Assembly: GCA_964468355.1 (NCBI GenBank)
Contig: CAYXSV010000001.1
Coordinates: 1-5,000 of the forward strand
Direction: 5' to 3'
DNA from: CAYSLZ01 sp964468355
GTDB lineage: Bacteria > Patescibacteriota > Microgenomatia > UBA12405 > JAHJSD01
DNA length: 5,000 bases
This document shows positions 1 to 4,613 of this stretch, one piece after another (within the stretch, counting starts at the first letter, position 1; each line of letters starts with the position of its first letter). The notes beneath the pieces are model-generated. The model did not search any database, was not told the DNA's origin, and worked only from the letters and a program-made list of their open reading frames with translations. The position numbers were made by a program, and so were the translations under genes.

Positions 1-1
1 A

Positions 2-1051
2 GAAATAAAGAAAACTCCTTATCATAAAGGAACCGAGCACCAAATTGGCCGGCTTCGGGCAAAAATATCTCGGCTTAAAGAACAAATTAGAAATCAGGAG
101 TCAAAAAAATCACAAGTTGGCGGCGAGGGTTATGGAGTCAAGAAACAAGGTGATGCTACCGCTGTGTTAATTGGACCGCCTTCAGTTGGCAAATCAACTT
201 TGCTCAATCAATTAACCGGAGCAAAATCCAAGGTAGGCGAATATGATTTTACTACACTGAATGTTATTCCCGGTATGTTTAAATATAAAGGAGCTCAAAT
301 TCAGCTGCTTGATCTTCCGGGTTTAATTATTGGTGCTTCTCGTAATAAAGGTGACGGCCAACGTGTTTTATCCGTTGCTCGTAATTCAGATTTAATAATT
401 TTAATTAGTGATGTAGAGCATCTAGATTGGATTTCCAGGGCTGAATCAGAACTTTACAATGCTGGAATCAGGTTAAATCAAAAAAGACCTCATGTCCAGA
501 TAGAAAGAAAGACAAAAGGCGGAATAAAAATTATTTATCCTTTTACCTATTTTCAAAAAAAGACAATTAATGAAATTGGTCAACAATTTGGGCTTAAAAA
601 TGCAAAAATAACCGTTAAGGAAGATATTCGTAATATTGACCGGTTAGTTGATGCCTTTTCTGAAAATCGGGTTTATTTGCCGAGTATGGCGGCGGTAAAC
701 AAAATTGACTTAAAAAATCATCAACAGCTTAATTTAGGTAAAAAAGATTTTATTAAAATAAGTGCACAACAAAAAGTTGGGTTTGAAAAATTAAAAGAAA
801 AAATGTGGGATAAGTTAAATTTAATTAGAGTTTATTTAAAACCACAGATTAATGCTGATCCGGATTATAAAAATCCGCTTATTTTAAAACAAGGTAATAT
901 GGTAAAAGACGCTCTAAAAGCCGTATCTAATGAATTATTGTCGGAAGTAAATGAAGTACTAATTTGGGGAGAAAAAGCTAAATATCCCGGTCAGCTGGTT
1001 TCTTTTGATGAACCTCTTTTTGATGAAGCGATAGTTTACTTCAAAAAATAG
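2..1051 (+). CDS. DRG-family GTPase with C-terminal TGS domain (5' partial)
   Basis: The reading frame is open from the left edge, so the start codon lies outside the window; 349 codons are visible. A GTG at 164 lies in the P-loop and cannot be the true start, because the upstream codons encode the expected DRG N-terminal helix (EIKKTPYHKGTEHQIGRL) and the glycine/lysine-rich linker GGEGYGVKK. Visible G motifs, numbered from the first complete codon: G1 GPPSVGKST (58-66), G2 threonines in DFTTL (about 84-85), G3 DLPG (104-107), G4 NKID (233-236), G5 SAQ (254-256). The long insert between G3 and G4 is typical of DRG proteins. Residues from about 274 form a TGS domain (IRVYLKP, WGEKAKYPGQ). Known family role: GTP hydrolysis linked to ribosomes and translation; the exact bacterial role is unclear. 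The stop is TAG. DRG/TGS architecture is very secure, Obg or YchF much less likely. Confidence 0.93.
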   Translation, partial: EIKKTPYHKGTEHQIGRLRAKISRLKEQIRNQESKKSQVGGEGYGVKKQGDATAVLIGPPSVGKSTLLNQLTGAKSKVGEYDFTTLNVIPGMFKYKGAQIQLLDLPGLIIGASRNKGDGQRVLSVARNSDLIILISDVEHLDWISRAESELYNAGIRLNQKRPHVQIERKTKGGIKIIYPFTYFQKKTINEIGQQFGLKNAKITVKEDIRNIDRLVDAFSENRVYLPSMAAVNKIDLKNHQQLNLGKKDFIKISAQQKVGFEKLKEKMWDKLNLIRVYLKPQINADPDYKNPLILKQGNMVKDALKAVSNELLSEVNEVLIWGEKAKYPGQLVSFDEPLFDEAIVYFKK

Positions 1052-1060
1052 TAGCGCCAG

Positions 1061-1152
1061 CCATGTACCGTGCTTTTACCGTGTACTGTGCTTACACTAG
1101 TACTGCGGTGCTCTGGTACGTGGGCCTGCCGTGTACCCGACGTGGTATACGG
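1061..1152. repeat. GC-rich tract with GTAC every ~17 nt
   Basis: GTAC occurs at 1065, 1083, 1100, 1116 and 1133 (steps of 18, 17, 16 and 17 nt), followed by GTATAC at 1145. The first two units are clearly alike (TGTACCGTGCTT and TGTACTGTGCTT). CCGTGTAC is repeated exactly at 1079 and 1129. Composition is far richer in G and C than either neighbour. It lies between the GTPase end (+) and the tRNA-Leu 3' end (-), so it is a convergent intergenic spacer. No convincing ORF is present. Its function is unknown; a degenerate repeat, a bidirectional termination zone, or decayed palindromic DNA are all possible. Confidence 0.5.
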
Positions 1153-1236
1153 TGCCGCGGGTGGGAATCGAACCCACACGGCCCGAAGGCCACGAGATTT
1201 TAAGTCTCGCTTGTCTGCCAGTTCCAACACCGCGGC
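1153..1236 (-). tRNA. tRNA-Leu(UAA)
   Basis: Minus strand folds as a class II tRNA. Acceptor arms GCCGCGG (1236-1230) and CCGCGGC (1160-1154) pair fully, with discriminator A at 1153. The anticodon stem CGAGA/TCTCG encloses the loop CTTAAAA, so the anticodon is UAA (1202-1200). The long variable arm GGCC-TTCG-GGCC and the T-arm sequence GGGTTCGATTCCC are clear. The 3' CCA is not encoded: CCG follows the discriminator, so CCA must be added by a nucleotidyltransferase. Confidence 0.96.
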
Positions 1237-1245
1237 TTTGATTTT

Positions 1246-1274
1246 ATTATAACTCAAGTGTGAAAATGAGACAA
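1246..1274 (-). promoter_or_regulatory. sigma70-type promoter of tRNA-Leu(UAA)
   Basis: On the minus strand, TTGTCT (1274-1269) and a perfect TATAAT (1251-1246) are separated by exactly 17 bp. The predicted start near 1239 is only two or three nucleotides upstream of the tRNA 5' end. This is the strongest promoter in the window and supports a bacterial rather than archaeal host. Confidence 0.75.
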
Positions 1275-1453
1275 ATGGGAAAGCTTATGGGGCTATAGTT
1301 AAAACCATTACTAGCCAACAGTATCCATATGATTTGCCTAAACAGGCCAATAAGATACCAATTATAATAAATAAGAATATAAATCTTACTATTCTACAAA
1401 TCTCACTAATGGTATACTGGAAATTATATAGAAAGGTTAAGACCAGAAAATGA
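1253..1453 (+). other. intergenic stretch with unassigned open frame
   Basis: Between tRNA-Leu and the EEP gene one plus-strand frame is open from 1253 to a TGA at 1451-1453 that overlaps the EEP start codon. Its first half encodes a plausible amino-acid mix (GKAYGAIVKTITSQQYPYDL), but there is no ATG before 1409 and no ribosome site, and the tRNA-Leu and EEP promoters lie within it. It could be the tail of a decayed gene or chance. I do not recognise a family and do not call a gene here. Confidence 0.2.
1410..1418 (+). promoter_or_regulatory. extended -10 promoter of the EEP gene
   Basis: TGG-TATACT forms an extended -10 box (TGn followed by 5 of 6 matches to TATAAT). No good -35 is seen at 16-18 bp, as is common for extended -10 promoters. 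Transcription would begin near 1425, giving a leader of about 25 nt. AGAAAGG at 1430-1436 is a weak and rather distant ribosome site for the ATG at 1450. Confidence 0.5.
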
Positions 1454-2265
1454 TCGATTTAAGAATAGCTACTCTAAACCTTTGGAATAAAAACTTTTAC
1501 TGGGAAAAAAGAAAACCGCTGATTATAGAAGCTATCAAAACTATTAATCCGGATATTCTTGCTTTTCAAGAAGTAATTCAAGAAAAACAAAAAAACACTG
1601 CTGAAGCTATTGCAAGTGAATTAAAAAATTATAATGCTTACTTTTATCCAGAATTAGAGAACGCTAGAAAAACAAGCGGTCTTGCAATATTAACAAAGCT
1701 AACAATTACAAAGTCACATCTTCTAAAACTTAGTAGGTACTTTGAAGATCCGCTCGACCGCGGGAATAAACTTTTTGGATGCATAGAATTTAAAATTAAT
1801 AAACGGAACTTTGTTTTCGGTAATACTTGGCTGGCCTTATCCGAATCAGCTCAATTACGAACAATTAGAGAGATAAAATATTTTTTAGAAAAGCAAATAG
1901 GAATAAAAGACAAAATTTGTGTTATTGCTGGAGATTTTAATAACATCAGCCAAAAACCAATTAGTCAAGTTAAATCCATAGGAGAAACAGGAATGGTAAG
2001 TGTTTGGGAAAAAACAAATCGTGAAGAAATTACAACCTGGCCCACAAGTAAAAATTTGTTTATAAAAAATTGGAATAAAAAACACCCAAATAAGGAGATG
2101 GATTTTAAAATAATTCCCCGAAAGGTTGATTATATTTTTATCCCTAAAATTAAAAATGTAAAAATAAAAAATTGCAGATTATTTGCAAATAATCCTAATG
2201 AAGAAAAGATATATCCCAGCGATCACGCTGGTTTATTTTGTGACCTACAAATTTTTCCTTTATAA
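1450..2265 (+). CDS. endonuclease/exonuclease/phosphatase (EEP) family protein
   Basis: A 271-residue, single-domain protein of the Mg-dependent EEP superfamily (DNase I, ExoIII/APE1, sphingomyelinase-like phosphodiesterases). Ordered motifs: TLNLWN with N10; LAFQE with metal-binding E41; GLAILTK (77-83); NTWL (125-128); AGDFNN with D162 and N164; KVDYIF with D227; and SDHAG with D258 and catalytic H259. The order and length fit the family, and the core appears complete. Odd feature: the usual NTHL motif reads NTWL, so the second active-site histidine of DNase I-like members is replaced by W127. Other members (APE1-type) also lack that histidine, so activity need not be lost. No signal peptide or membrane segment is seen. 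Substrate cannot be assigned: nucleic acid and phosphoester lipids are both possible. The ATG follows an extended -10 promoter. The gene appears monocistronic, ending in TAA with a decayed region downstream. Confidence 0.9.
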   Translation: MIDLRIATLNLWNKNFYWEKRKPLIIEAIKTINPDILAFQEVIQEKQKNTAEAIASELKNYNAYFYPELENARKTSGLAILTKLTITKSHLLKLSRYFEDPLDRGNKLFGCIEFKINKRNFVFGNTWLALSESAQLRTIREIKYFLEKQIGIKDKICVIAGDFNNISQKPISQVKSIGETGMVSVWEKTNREEITTWPTSKNLFIKNWNKKHPNKEMDFKIIPRKVDYIFIPKIKNVKIKNCRLFANNPNEEKIYPSDHAGLFCDLQIFPL

Positions 2266-2282
2266 AGAAAGTTGTTAATTTT

Positions 2283-2687
2283 TTGACAAAGTATATATGC
2301 TTTATGTGTACTAATCGCCCTAAAAAGATTGATTTAACGCCTCAAGTTAAAAAGGGCAAGAAAAGTATCGAAAAATTAAGGAGCAAGTGCTTTTATATAA
2401 AAATATTGATCCCGATAAAGAACCAATTACTTTTACAGAATACGCGAAATACGTTCTTAAAGAAGGCAACAAGAAAGCTAAGAAAGAAATACTTAAAGTT
2501 TTTGGCAAAACCCTTTATATCCACAATAGGGAAGTCTGTTCTTCTCCAATAAAATAGACTAATTTCTCGAGGAAAAATATGTTGCTGTATTTACGTGATA
2601 GAAAATGAATTAGAACGGATGTTTTTTGAAGGGAATAGACGGTTCGAAAGATTTAAGTTTTTAAACAATGATTTGACGGTCGATTAG
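2283..2687 (+). pseudogene. decayed coding remnant, possibly serine recombinase C-terminus
   Basis: This stretch has no intact gene but carries protein-like sequence in shifting frames. From 2351 to a TAG at 2555-2557 one frame encodes KEQVLLYKNIDPDKEPITF, then an EYAKYVLKEG helix and KKEILKVFGKTLYIHNREV. That pattern resembles the C-terminal end of serine site-specific recombinases, where an amphipathic helix is followed by a KREIL-x-x-hG turn and beta strands. Upstream, 2283-2380 in another frame (TTG start) gives a lysine-rich segment with one CxxC (CFMC) that could be joined to it by a frameshift near 2380. A third piece (frame 2553-2687, ENELERMFFEG) also looks coding. No usable ATG or ribosome site is seen. 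The recombinase assignment is tentative and rests on motif resemblance alone. Confidence 0.35.
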
Positions 2688-2729
2688 GCAAAGTGTAGAG
2701 AGCATGGTCAGTGGGGGTGCCCAATTTGG

Positions 2730-2800
2730 TTCGGGGGCATGGATTCGAACCACGATAAACAGTTCCAAAGACTGTTGTCCTACCATTAGACGACCCCCGA
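2730..2800 (-). tRNA. tRNA-Gln(UUG), intact copy
   Basis: Acceptor arms TCGGGGG (2800-2794) and CCCCCGA (2737-2731) pair fully, discriminator A at 2730. The stem ACAGT/ACTGT encloses loop CTTTGGA, giving anticodon UUG (2768-2766). The T-arm reads GTGGTTCGAATCCAT. Unlike most tRNAs here, CCA is encoded directly after the discriminator (2729-2727). The 5' end is only six nucleotides from the stop codon of the upstream GIY-YIG gene, so it is probably co-transcribed with it and released by RNase P. Its 5' half is duplicated at 3074-3147. Confidence 0.95.
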
Positions 2801-2803
2801 TTG
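2771..2803 (-). repeat. direct repeat: tRNA-Gln 5' half, copy 1
   Basis: This 33-nt segment (three bases upstream of the tRNA to position 31 of the anticodon stem) is identical to 3074-3087 joined to 3129-3147 once a 41-nt insertion in the second copy is removed. The match stops exactly at the 5' edge of the anticodon loop. The two copies bracket the GIY-YIG gene. Confidence 0.9.
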
Positions 2804-2806
2804 CTT

Positions 2807-3058
2807 CTATTCTTTGATTTTATCAAAAATTTGCTTCATTTTCTGTCTACCGGCTGAACTCTTATAATATTTTTCTCGCTCTCTTGCTTTTTTCCTCGTC
2901 TCAAATTTCTCAATATGGATAATTTTCCAAGGTATATATCTTTTGGTATAAAAGTGCTTTCCTTGATTGTGTTCCCTTAACCGTCTTTTAGGATCTTTAG
3001 TTATGCCGACATAACTTTTATTAGCTATTTTGCTTTTTAAAATGTAAAGATAATACAT
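2807..3058 (-). CDS. small single-domain GIY-YIG nuclease, tRNA-Gln cassette
   Basis: An 83-residue protein that is almost entirely the GIY-YIG catalytic domain of the URI/UPF0213 type. Visible motifs: MYYLYIL with the GIY tyrosine (Y5), YVG (16-18), catalytic arginine in RRLREHN (R26), and catalytic metal-binding glutamate in AREREKYYKS (E62). The family cuts DNA one strand at a time with a divalent metal. No DNA-binding extension of the I-TevI type is present. I chose the ATG at 3058; an in-frame TTG directly before it (3061) would add one residue. No Shine-Dalgarno site is seen. The gene lies between two copies of the tRNA-Gln 5' half and ends six nt before the intact tRNA-Gln. It is probably read from the tRNA-Pro promoter. 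By position it may be the mobility gene of the cassette (inference). Only roughly a third of residues appear shared with the 4604-4873 protein. Confidence 0.9.
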   Translation of the reverse strand: MYYLYILKSKIANKSYVGITKDPKRRLREHNQGKHFYTKRYIPWKIIHIEKFETRKKAREREKYYKSSAGRQKMKQIFDKIKE

Positions 3059-3073
3059 CAATTTTTATTAACT

Positions 3074-3147
3074 ACTGTTGTCCTACCCGCCTCGCCGACG
3101 ATAAGCCAACGGCGAGTCGAGGCGGGCCATTAGACGACCCCCGATTG
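3074..3147 (-). pseudogene. tRNA-Gln 5'-half relic split by a hairpin
   Basis: The plus-strand segments 3074-3087 and 3129-3147 together reproduce the 5' half of tRNA-Gln without a mismatch (acceptor 5' strand, D arm, first part of the anticodon stem). A 41-nt GC-rich insertion (3088-3128) breaks it in the D-loop just before G18-G19. No 3' half follows, so it cannot yield a tRNA. Its 5' end abuts the encoded CCA of tRNA-Pro, with one base shared in the run CCAATCGG. Confidence 0.9.
3086..3126. repeat. GC-rich palindromic insertion in the Gln relic
   Basis: Perfect 9-bp terminal arms CCCGCCTCG (3086-3094) and CGAGGCGGG (3118-3126), with further pairing inside (GCCG/CGGC). Because CC occurs at the junction, the insertion can be placed at 3086-3126 or 3088-3128; it is 41 nt either way. 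It resembles REP/MITE-like small palindromes and has no coding capacity. Confidence 0.8.
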
Positions 3148-3148
3148 G

Positions 3149-3221
3149 TCGGGGATGCCGGACTTGAACCGGCGGCCTCACGCTCCCAAAGCGTGCGCGC
3201 TAGCCACTGCGCCAATCCCCG
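3149..3221 (-). tRNA. tRNA-Pro(UGG)
   Basis: Acceptor arms CGGGGAT (3221-3215) and ATCCCCG (3156-3150) pair fully; C1-G72 is the bacterial tRNA-Pro pair. Discriminator A is at 3149. Stem CACGC/GCGTG encloses TTTGGGA, giving anticodon UGG (3188-3186). The T-arm reads GCCGGTTCAAGTCCGGC. CCA is encoded at 3148-3146 and runs directly into the tRNA-Gln relic, which suggests an ancestral Pro-Gln tandem. Confidence 0.96.
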
Positions 3222-3248
3222 TTGAGTTACTGTGAAAAGGTTTGTTAA

Positions 3249-3277
3249 ATTTTACCAAAACTTACGAACTAGAGCAA
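3249..3277 (-). promoter_or_regulatory. promoter of the tRNA-Pro / GIY-YIG / tRNA-Gln unit
   Basis: On the minus strand TTGCTC (3277-3272, 4 of 6) and TAAAAT (3254-3249, 5 of 6) are spaced by 17 bp, with TGG in front of the -10 as an extended element. Transcription should start near 3242, about 20 nt upstream of tRNA-Pro. No other promoter is evident before the GIY-YIG gene and tRNA-Gln, so these are likely read from here. Confidence 0.6.
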
Positions 3278-3318
3278 GACAATGTTCTGGTCGGTTACAA
3301 CGTTGACATTTATTCTTG

Positions 3319-3434
3319 TGTCATCCCGACCGCAGGTAAGTTTAACTTACCGGAGTGGAGGGATCTCTTTTGGCGCTTTAAAAAGCGATTTCTCGACTTG
3401 CCTCGCGACAAAGGCGGGCTACGCTCGAAATGAC
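3319..3434. repeat. MITE-like dispersed palindromic repeat with nested hairpins
   Basis: Imperfect terminal inverted repeats TGTCATCCCGA (3319-3329) and TCGAAATGACA (3424-3434) match at 9 of 11 positions, a pattern common to non-coding repeats in many bacterial genomes. Smaller palindromes sit inside: GGTAAGT-TTA-ACTTACC (3334-3350), CGCTTT-AA-AAAGCG (about 3375-3388), and a GCC...GGC element near 3400-3417. The ORFs that cross it have no family features and are not genes. It lies downstream of the SNase gene and upstream of the tRNA-Pro promoter and may act as a terminator or insulator (inference). Confidence 0.6.
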
Positions 3435-3447
3435 AAAACGCGTTATT

Positions 3448-4104
3448 TTACGGGCAGTTTTCCGCTTTTTTAAATCCGGCTGAGATTGCTTCCTCTTCTG
3501 TACAAAACCACTCCTCTCCTCTGAAGGTTTCTATTTTAGTTGTTTTATAATTTGGACACTCCGGCAGGTGATATATTTTTGTTTTATTACGAGCATGAAT
3601 GTTTCCTTTGATATTGCACTCTTTTTTCACTGGCTGGTCTAGAATGCACTTGTCATAAATACCAATTCTATTATTCCTGGCGTATTGATTGGCCTGTTCA
3701 AGTTTTTCTTTGGCAGAAGTTTGTGCGCCAAAAAGTTCTGCGTGGCCTTCTTTCAACAAAATTTCATTTATCAGTTTATTATCAAAATAAACCAGACCAA
3801 GCACTCTGTTATACTCCCCCATGCCAAGTTCGTGCAGGGAAACAAATTTATCTAAAATAAGCTCCTCTAATCTCTGTTTTGCTTCCCGGCCGCCGCAGTA
3901 TTCAAGGTCCGGTGCGTCAATACCGTGTAACCGGATTAATAACCCTTTATTGACAACGATTGTGTCGCCGTCAATGACATTAATAACCAGATTTCCGCCG
4001 GTGTTTTTATTGATATTGCCGACTAATAGAAAATTAAAAATTGACAAGATGATTAGGATAATAGACACCAAAATAGGTAGCGATTTATTTTTATCGAAGT
4101 TCAT
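3448..4104 (-). CDS. membrane-anchored SNase-family nuclease with C-terminal Cys-rich 'sunset'-like domain
   Basis: A 218-residue protein. Residues about 9-29 form one hydrophobic segment preceded by lysines, either an uncleaved anchor or a signal peptide, so the catalytic part is probably outside the cytoplasm. Residues about 39-152 form a staphylococcal-nuclease (thermonuclease) domain: VIDGDTI (43-49), IRLHGIDAP (57-65) with R58 matching Arg35 of the S. aureus enzyme, and YNRVLGLVY with R100 matching Arg87. The residue matching Glu43 is D66, since the family TPE motif reads APD. Residues about 163-218 form a small Cys/His domain (IKGNIHARN, IYHLPECPNY, EEWFCTEEEA, AENC) with C163, H179, C183, C201 and C217, like the 'sunset' domain often attached to SNase proteins. 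Such enzymes degrade DNA and RNA with calcium. The start is ATG inside an inverted repeat, without a Shine-Dalgarno site; leaderless expression is possible. The gene may suit a scavenging life style (inference). Confidence 0.93.
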   Translation of the reverse strand: MNFDKNKSLPILVSIILIILSIFNFLLVGNINKNTGGNLVINVIDGDTIVVNKGLLIRLHGIDAPDLEYCGGREAKQRLEELILDKFVSLHELGMGEYNRVLGLVYFDNKLINEILLKEGHAELFGAQTSAKEKLEQANQYARNNRIGIYDKCILDQPVKKECNIKGNIHARNKTKIYHLPECPNYKTTKIETFRGEEWFCTEEEAISAGFKKAENCP

Positions 4105-4129
4105 TAATCTAATAATAGCATTAGATTAA
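4104..4129. promoter_or_regulatory. 10-bp perfect inverted repeat at the SNase start
   Basis: TTAATCTAAT (4104-4113) and ATTAGATTAA (4120-4129) pair perfectly around a 6-nt loop, between the 3' end of tRNA-Leu(GAG) and the SNase start codon. On the minus strand TATTAT (4117-4112) could be a -10 box with a start at about 4105, giving a leaderless mRNA. The repeat could be an operator, a start-site hairpin, or chance in AT-rich DNA. It lacks a T run, so it is a poor intrinsic terminator. Confidence 0.4.
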
Positions 4130-4134
4130 ATTTG

Positions 4135-4219
4135 TGCCGAGGACAGGATTTGAACCTGCACGTCCTAAAAGGACACAGCGTCCTCAACGCTGCCTGTCTG
4201 CCAATTCCAGCACCTCGAC
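4135..4219 (-). tRNA. tRNA-Leu(GAG), intact copy
   Basis: Acceptor arms GTCGAGG (4219-4213) and CCTCGGC (4142-4136) pair with one U-G wobble; discriminator A at 4135. Stem CAGCG/CGCTG encloses TTGAGGA, so the anticodon is GAG (4185-4183). The variable arm GTCC-TTTT-AGGAC is long, as in class II tRNAs. CCA is not encoded. Part of its 5' half is repeated at 4233-4300. Confidence 0.95.
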
Positions 4220-4232
4220 TAAAAACCTGCTA

Positions 4233-4300
4233 CTGTCTGCCAATTCCCCGCCCGCCATCGCTAGCCGCTTAGGCGTTGCGGGCGCGGCAGCACCTCGACT
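4233..4300 (-). pseudogene. tRNA-Leu(GAG) 5'-half relic split by a hairpin
   Basis: 4233-4247 equals 4194-4208 and 4289-4300 equals 4209-4220, so removing 41 nt (4248-4288) restores a 27-nt perfect copy of the tRNA-Leu 5' region. Weaker similarity (AAC then CTGC) may carry the match towards the anticodon loop at about 4225. Only about five bases separate it from the intact tRNA, so no nuclease gene is present between the copies. Confidence 0.85.
4246..4288. repeat. GC-rich palindromic insertion in the Leu relic
   Basis: CGCCCGC (4249-4255) pairs with GCGGGCG (4278-4284); after one mismatch CC and GG extend the stem outwards. The inserted length is 41 nt, the same as in the tRNA-Gln relic, and the insertion again lies after CC and before A on the plus strand. 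Confidence 0.75.
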
Positions 4301-4319
4301 CGCCTGCCTGTACCTGAAA

Positions 4320-4343
4320 GGATGAATCCAACGTGGTTCATCC
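4320..4343. repeat. GGATGAA hairpin downstream of tRNA-Val
   Basis: GGATGAA (4320-4326) and TTCATCC (4337-4343) form a perfect 7-bp stem, extended inwards by a T-G wobble and C-G. It lies between tRNA-Val and the Leu relic. It has no T run, so it is more likely a small palindromic repeat or processing signal than an intrinsic terminator. Confidence 0.45.
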
Positions 4344-4358
4344 CAACGTAGTACGCGG

Positions 4359-4432
4359 TGGGTTCGGTAGGACTTGAACCTACGACCTTTCGGATGTAAA
4401 CCGAGTGCTCTGGCCAACTGAGCTACGAACCC
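4359..4432 (-). tRNA. tRNA-Val(UAC)
   Basis: Acceptor arms GGGTTCG (4432-4426) and CGAACCC (4366-4360) pair fully, discriminator A at 4359. The loop TTTACAT gives anticodon UAC (4398-4396). D arm TAGCTCAGTTGGCCAGAGC and T arm TAGGTTCAAGTCCTA are standard. CCG, not CCA, follows the discriminator. It is 16 nt downstream of tRNA-His and probably shares its transcript. Confidence 0.96.
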
Positions 4433-4448
4433 TTATTTTACCTTTTTG

Positions 4449-4521
4449 GGTGAGCGAAGGGAATCGAACCCTCAACCACCTACTCCACAGGTAGGCGCTC
4501 TGCCTTTGAGCTACGCTCACC
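4449..4521 (-). tRNA. tRNA-His(GUG)
   Basis: Acceptor arms GTGAGCG (4520-4514) and CGCTCAC (4456-4450) pair fully. The extra G at -1 (4521) faces discriminator C73 (4449), the identity pair unique to tRNA-His. Stem CCTAC/GTAGG encloses CTGTGGA, anticodon GUG (4488-4486). A complete CCA is not encoded. It sits 17 nt downstream of tRNA-Gly, in one cluster. Confidence 0.96.
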
Positions 4522-4538
4522 ATAATATTTATCTTTTG

Positions 4539-4613
4539 AGCGGGAGACCGGATTCGAACCGGCGACCTTCTCCTTGGAAGGGAGACGCTCTAAACCAGCT
4601 GAGCTACTCCCGC
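4539..4613 (-). tRNA. tRNA-Gly(UCC), intact copy
   Basis: Acceptor arms GCGGGAG (4613-4607) and CTCCCGC (4546-4540) pair fully, discriminator U at 4539. Stem TCTCC/GGAGA encloses CTTCCAA, so the anticodon is UCC (4578-4576). CCA is not encoded. Nucleotides 8-10 (TAG, 4606-4604) also serve as the stop codon of the upstream GIY-YIG gene, so the two genes overlap by ten bases. The 5' part is repeated at 4892-5000. Confidence 0.95.

Noticed and set aside
2..1051. Archaeal host, suggested by the DRG-type GTPase
   Set aside because: TTGTCT-17-TATAAT and similar promoters, the bacterial C1-G72 pair in tRNA-Pro and the overall gene types favour a bacterium; CPR bacteria also carry this GTPase.
1036..1257. 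Open frames on both strands across 1036-1257
   Set aside because: They run through tRNA-Leu(UAA) and the GC-rich repeat; the translations are those of tRNA sequence and carry no protein family features.
1885..2085. Minus-strand open frame inside the EEP gene
   Set aside because: It is antisense to the catalytic core (GDFNN region) of a well-supported gene and has no motifs of its own.
2283..2288. Perfect TTGACA hexamer as a -35 box downstream of the EEP gene
   Set aside because: No acceptable -10 box lies at 15-19 bp and only decayed sequence follows.
3074..3147. Hairpin in the tRNA relic as a self-splicing or archaeal-type tRNA intron
   Set aside because: It lies in the D-loop and not at the usual intron site, is far too short for a group I intron, and no 3' half of the tRNA follows.
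3242..3473. Two overlapping plus-strand open frames
   Set aside because: Both cross the palindromic repeat at 3319-3434, and their protein sequence simply reflects it.
3821..4129. Plus-strand 102-codon open frame
   Set aside because: It is antisense to the SNase domain, whose motifs are clear on the minus strand.
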